NCBI GenBank assembly: GCA_963768185.1
Contig: CAVYGS010000001.1
Location: 372,001-436,000 of the forward strand
From: Palsa-461 sp963768185
GTDB lineage: Bacteria; Actinomycetota; Acidimicrobiia; Acidimicrobiales; RAAP-2
DNA: 64,000 nucleotides
Reading direction: 5' to 3'
Part shown: piece after piece, positions 62,211-64,000 of the stretch
How positions within the stretch are numbered: the first letter of the stretch is position 1
Layout: each line of letters starts with the position of its first letter
Notes under the pieces: model-generated
Seen by the model: only the letters and a program-made list of their open reading frames with translations
Told to the model about the DNA's origin: nothing
Database searches by the model: none
Program-made: the position numbers and the translations under genes

Positions 62211-62359
62211 TTTCCAATTGGGTGGGGGAGCCCTTGCCCAACTGGCCGAGCTTTCGGCCAGGGCTCCTTCGGCAGCGAATCGCTCGAGGGACAAGCGGGA
62301 GCGAGAGGACCGGACCAGCTCGCGGGGAGCGTTTTGGTCCCCTCGGCCGGAGAGAGCGC

Positions 62360-63160
62360 ATGGAACGGATTGCCGACTACCGATTGACCGATTCGTTGGG
62401 CGAGGGCAACCACGGGCAGTTCTTTCTGGCTGTACCTCCGGCTCGGCTCAGAACCACGTCGGACCTCGTCGCGATCAAGGTGCTTTTCGCGTCGTGTAGC
62501 GAGGACGCCCTGCGCCGCATCAGCCGGGAACTGCGGGCCTTTGCCAGCGCCAATTCTCCGTATCTGGTTCGCCTCCTCGATGCCGGACAGGACGGCGATC
62601 ACTTCTTCTACGTCATGGAGTACTTCCCCCTGGGGTCCCTCGGCGTCCCGGCGCGGCCCCTGTCCCGTTCCGAGGCCTTGCTGGCCGTGGACAACGCCGC
62701 CCGAGCTGCCCATGCTCTTCACGAGGTCGGTGTCGTTCATCGCGGGATCAAGCCGGAGAACATTTTGCTCACCGACGATGGGGCCAAGTTGTCCGACCTC
62801 GGCCTCGCCCAGTCGCTCACGCCGGGTCAGACGGTCACGGCGATGGGGCCCATCGGCGCGGTCGAGTACATGGATCCCGGGCTGCTGCTCGGGGAGCGCG
62901 GTTCGCGTGCGTCGGACATATGGTCCATCGGGATCACCCTGCATCGGGCCTTGACCGGCGAGAGTGTCTACGGGGCGCTGCCGTCCAGTGACCCCCTGCT
63001 GGCGGTGAGGAAGGTCCTAACCAGCCGCCCGGTGCTGAGCGAGCGGCTCAACACCGGGGAACGCGAATTGATCGCGGGCTGCCTCGAGACTCTTCCAGAA
63101 CGTCGCCCGGCAACGGCGTGCGAAGTCGCCGACATCATCGAGACCCTGAGGCCGTTCTAG
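62360..63160 (+). CDS. Serine/threonine kinase-like protein, predicted pseudokinase
   Basis: A 266-residue cytoplasmic kinase domain with no PASTA or membrane part. It retains the glycine loop LGEGNHGQFF, Lys40 (VAIKV), Glu57, the hinge VMEYFPLGSL, Lys and Asn of the catalytic loop, Asp146 of DFG (here SDLG) and the later DIWSIG and ERRPAT motifs. However, the catalytic Asp of HRD is Gly129 (VVHRGIKPEN), and the APE Glu is Gly174 (EYMDPG). Phosphotransfer is therefore unlikely, while ATP or substrate binding may persist. ATG 62360 follows GGAGAGA. It is divergent from the antiporter-FAD-4TM-FHA operon. The frame is intact and both codons are clean (GGG), so simple indels do not explain the changes. 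Confidence 0.85.
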   Translation: MERIADYRLTDSLGEGNHGQFFLAVPPARLRTTSDLVAIKVLFASCSEDALRRISRELRAFASANSPYLVRLLDAGQDGDHFFYVMEYFPLGSLGVPARPLSRSEALLAVDNAARAAHALHEVGVVHRGIKPENILLTDDGAKLSDLGLAQSLTPGQTVTAMGPIGAVEYMDPGLLLGERGSRASDIWSIGITLHRALTGESVYGALPSSDPLLAVRKVLTSRPVLSERLNTGERELIAGCLETLPERRPATACEVADIIETLRPF

Positions 63161-63219
63161 GGGACGCTTGCAGGGCTTCCACCCTGAGGGTAGACCCCCG
63201 CATCGCCAACCGTGCTCCC

Positions 63220-63993
63220 CTATGTCGCGGGCGGGGCGTCGTTCGCTTGGAGCGATGGGTCAAGGTAGATCGACTCTCCCCTGAACAGTGGCGTGTGCCG
63301 CACTTGTCTCTCGATCGAAGCCGCCGAGACGGTGTAACCCAAGAAGAGGAACACCGAGAAGGCTTGGATGCCGATCCACGGCCACAGGCTCGCCCACTCA
63401 GAAGTACTCCAGTCGTTCAAACCATGAAGTACAGCTGCCAGTGAGATCCCGAAAATCCACAACGGAATGCGCTGACGGTGATAGTTCATTCCTAGACCGA
63501 TGAAGAACGCAGCAATGGCCGTCCAAATTGCGTGTTCGAAGCCGTCGACAAAAACACGCTCGGCAAAGGCAAGGATGAAGACAGGTCCTGACTTGGCGAT
63601 CAGCACCACGTCGACAGGGACGTAGACCGTCGATGCCTCGTACACCCCGAAGATCAGTCCGGAAATGGTGCCCAACAACATCCACATGCGGACATCGAGC
63701 TTCTTGTCAAATCCATACAGGAGGACCATGGCTAACGCCAGTATCGGGATCGCCTTGGTGAGCTCCTCCGCGTACCCGACCCCGTAGATCCATTGGATCA
63801 GGTTGTGACTGGTGTTGACCGGAGCAAGCTTGTCCTCCCACGGGAGGGTGACCGCAGGAATGAGCAGCAATTCGGCTCCGACGACGATGGCGCCCAGGAG
63901 CATGTGCAGCTTGAGGATTGGTCCTGGTTTGATCAGGTACCAGAAGACGAGCGCCCAGAGTGGCGCGACATAGAGGCAGTAGGCCCATCCCAT
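63220..63993 (-). CDS. PrsW-family intramembrane metalloprotease (5' end at window edge)
   Basis: At least 257 residues with eight or so membrane helices. The PrsW active-site motifs are present: YAEELTKAIPIL (the EExxK), IFGVYEASTVYV, VDGFEHAIWTA and VLHGLNDW with the putative metal ligands Glu and His. PrsW cleaves an anti-sigma factor in Bacillus; the actinobacterial relatives are mostly unstudied. ATG 63993 lies 7 nt from the end of the window with GAGGGA too close for a normal ribosome site, so the true start may be upstream, outside the sequence. It is convergent with the pseudokinase gene, 59 bp away. Confidence 0.82.
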   Translation of the reverse strand: MGWAYCLYVAPLWALVFWYLIKPGPILKLHMLLGAIVVGAELLLIPAVTLPWEDKLAPVNTSHNLIQWIYGVGYAEELTKAIPILALAMVLLYGFDKKLDVRMWMLLGTISGLIFGVYEASTVYVPVDVVLIAKSGPVFILAFAERVFVDGFEHAIWTAIAAFFIGLGMNYHRQRIPLWIFGISLAAVLHGLNDWSTSEWASLWPWIGIQAFSVFLFLGYTVSAASIERQVRHTPLFRGESIYLDPSLQANDAPPAT

Positions 63994-64000
63994 ATCCCTC

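Noticed and set aside
62142..62294. N-terminal extension of the antiporter frame
   Set aside because: GTG 62141 has a strong GGAGGGGG ribosome site and precedes the first span. The extension lies in the shared divergent promoter region.

Overview
This 64 kb window is GC-rich actinobacterial chromosome, most likely from an uncultured Acidimicrobiia-like lineage. This is inferred from gene order, codon style, frequent GTG/TTG starts, GTGA/ATGA gene overlaps and many leaderless-type promoters (TANNNT about 6 nt before a start codon). The order HAD phosphatase - small Lys-rich protein - tlyA - nadK - recN - pyrG - Nudix - xerD - (insert) - scpA - scpB - rluB - (insert) - aroH - tyrA - aroA - cmk - plsC - ispH - radical SAM DUF512 - der matches the core actinobacterial block known around tlyA-der in Mycobacterium.

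Layout. 0.27-1.4 kb: flavin oxidoreductase. 1.4-10.6 kb: first exopolysaccharide locus. On the minus strand it has a GH26-like protein, a Wzy-like polymerase, a V4R-Wzz fusion and a GAF-PAS-PAS-GGDEF diguanylate cyclase. On the plus strand it has a polyprenyl-phosphate sugar phosphotransferase and a glycosyltransferase. 10.6-16.7 kb (minus): large AAA/BTAD regulator, methyltransferase, orphan MalK-type ATPase, small conserved protein. 16.8-26.9 kb (plus): housekeeping run from the HAD phosphatase through xerD, a TraR-type zinc finger protein, a site-2 protease and a hypothetical. 27.0-28.8 kb (minus): methyltransferase and trpS. 28.9-32.1 kb: scpA, scpB, rluB, ureohydrolase. Then a PLP decarboxylase (minus), a VapBC toxin-antitoxin pair, aroH-tyrA-aroA-cmk-plsC, and GT2, HD-domain and ispH genes on the minus strand, followed by DUF512, der, a zinc-ribbon protein and an SDR. 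44.9-53.5 kb (minus): second exopolysaccharide locus with a GH8 glycanase, cellulose-synthase-like GT2, a flippase/GT-C fusion, a pyruvyltransferase, GT4 and GT2. 53.5-54.3 kb: geneless stretch and tRNA-Pro(GGG). 54.7-64 kb: GH15 glucanohydrolase, then a four-gene minus-strand operon (CPA2 antiporter, FAD oxidoreductase, 4-TM protein, FHA protein) divergent from a degenerate Ser/Thr kinase, and a PrsW-type protease at the edge.

The least ordinary part is 56.5-63.2 kb. A predicted pseudokinase (HRD changed to HRG, APE Glu lost) faces an operon that joins an ion antiporter with a C-terminal sensor-like region, a two-Rossmann flavoprotein, a small membrane protein and an FHA phosphothreonine reader. 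I do not recognise this combination as a named system.

Sequence quality. Many conserved single-copy genes (pyrG, recN, tlyA, trpS, scpA, scpB, rluB, aroH, der, xerD and others) are broken by one-base indels. Removing or adding single bases restores full-length, motif-complete proteins whose length is a multiple of three. These breaks are therefore best read as sequencing or assembly errors, not pseudogenes, and the affected genes are annotated over their full repaired extent.
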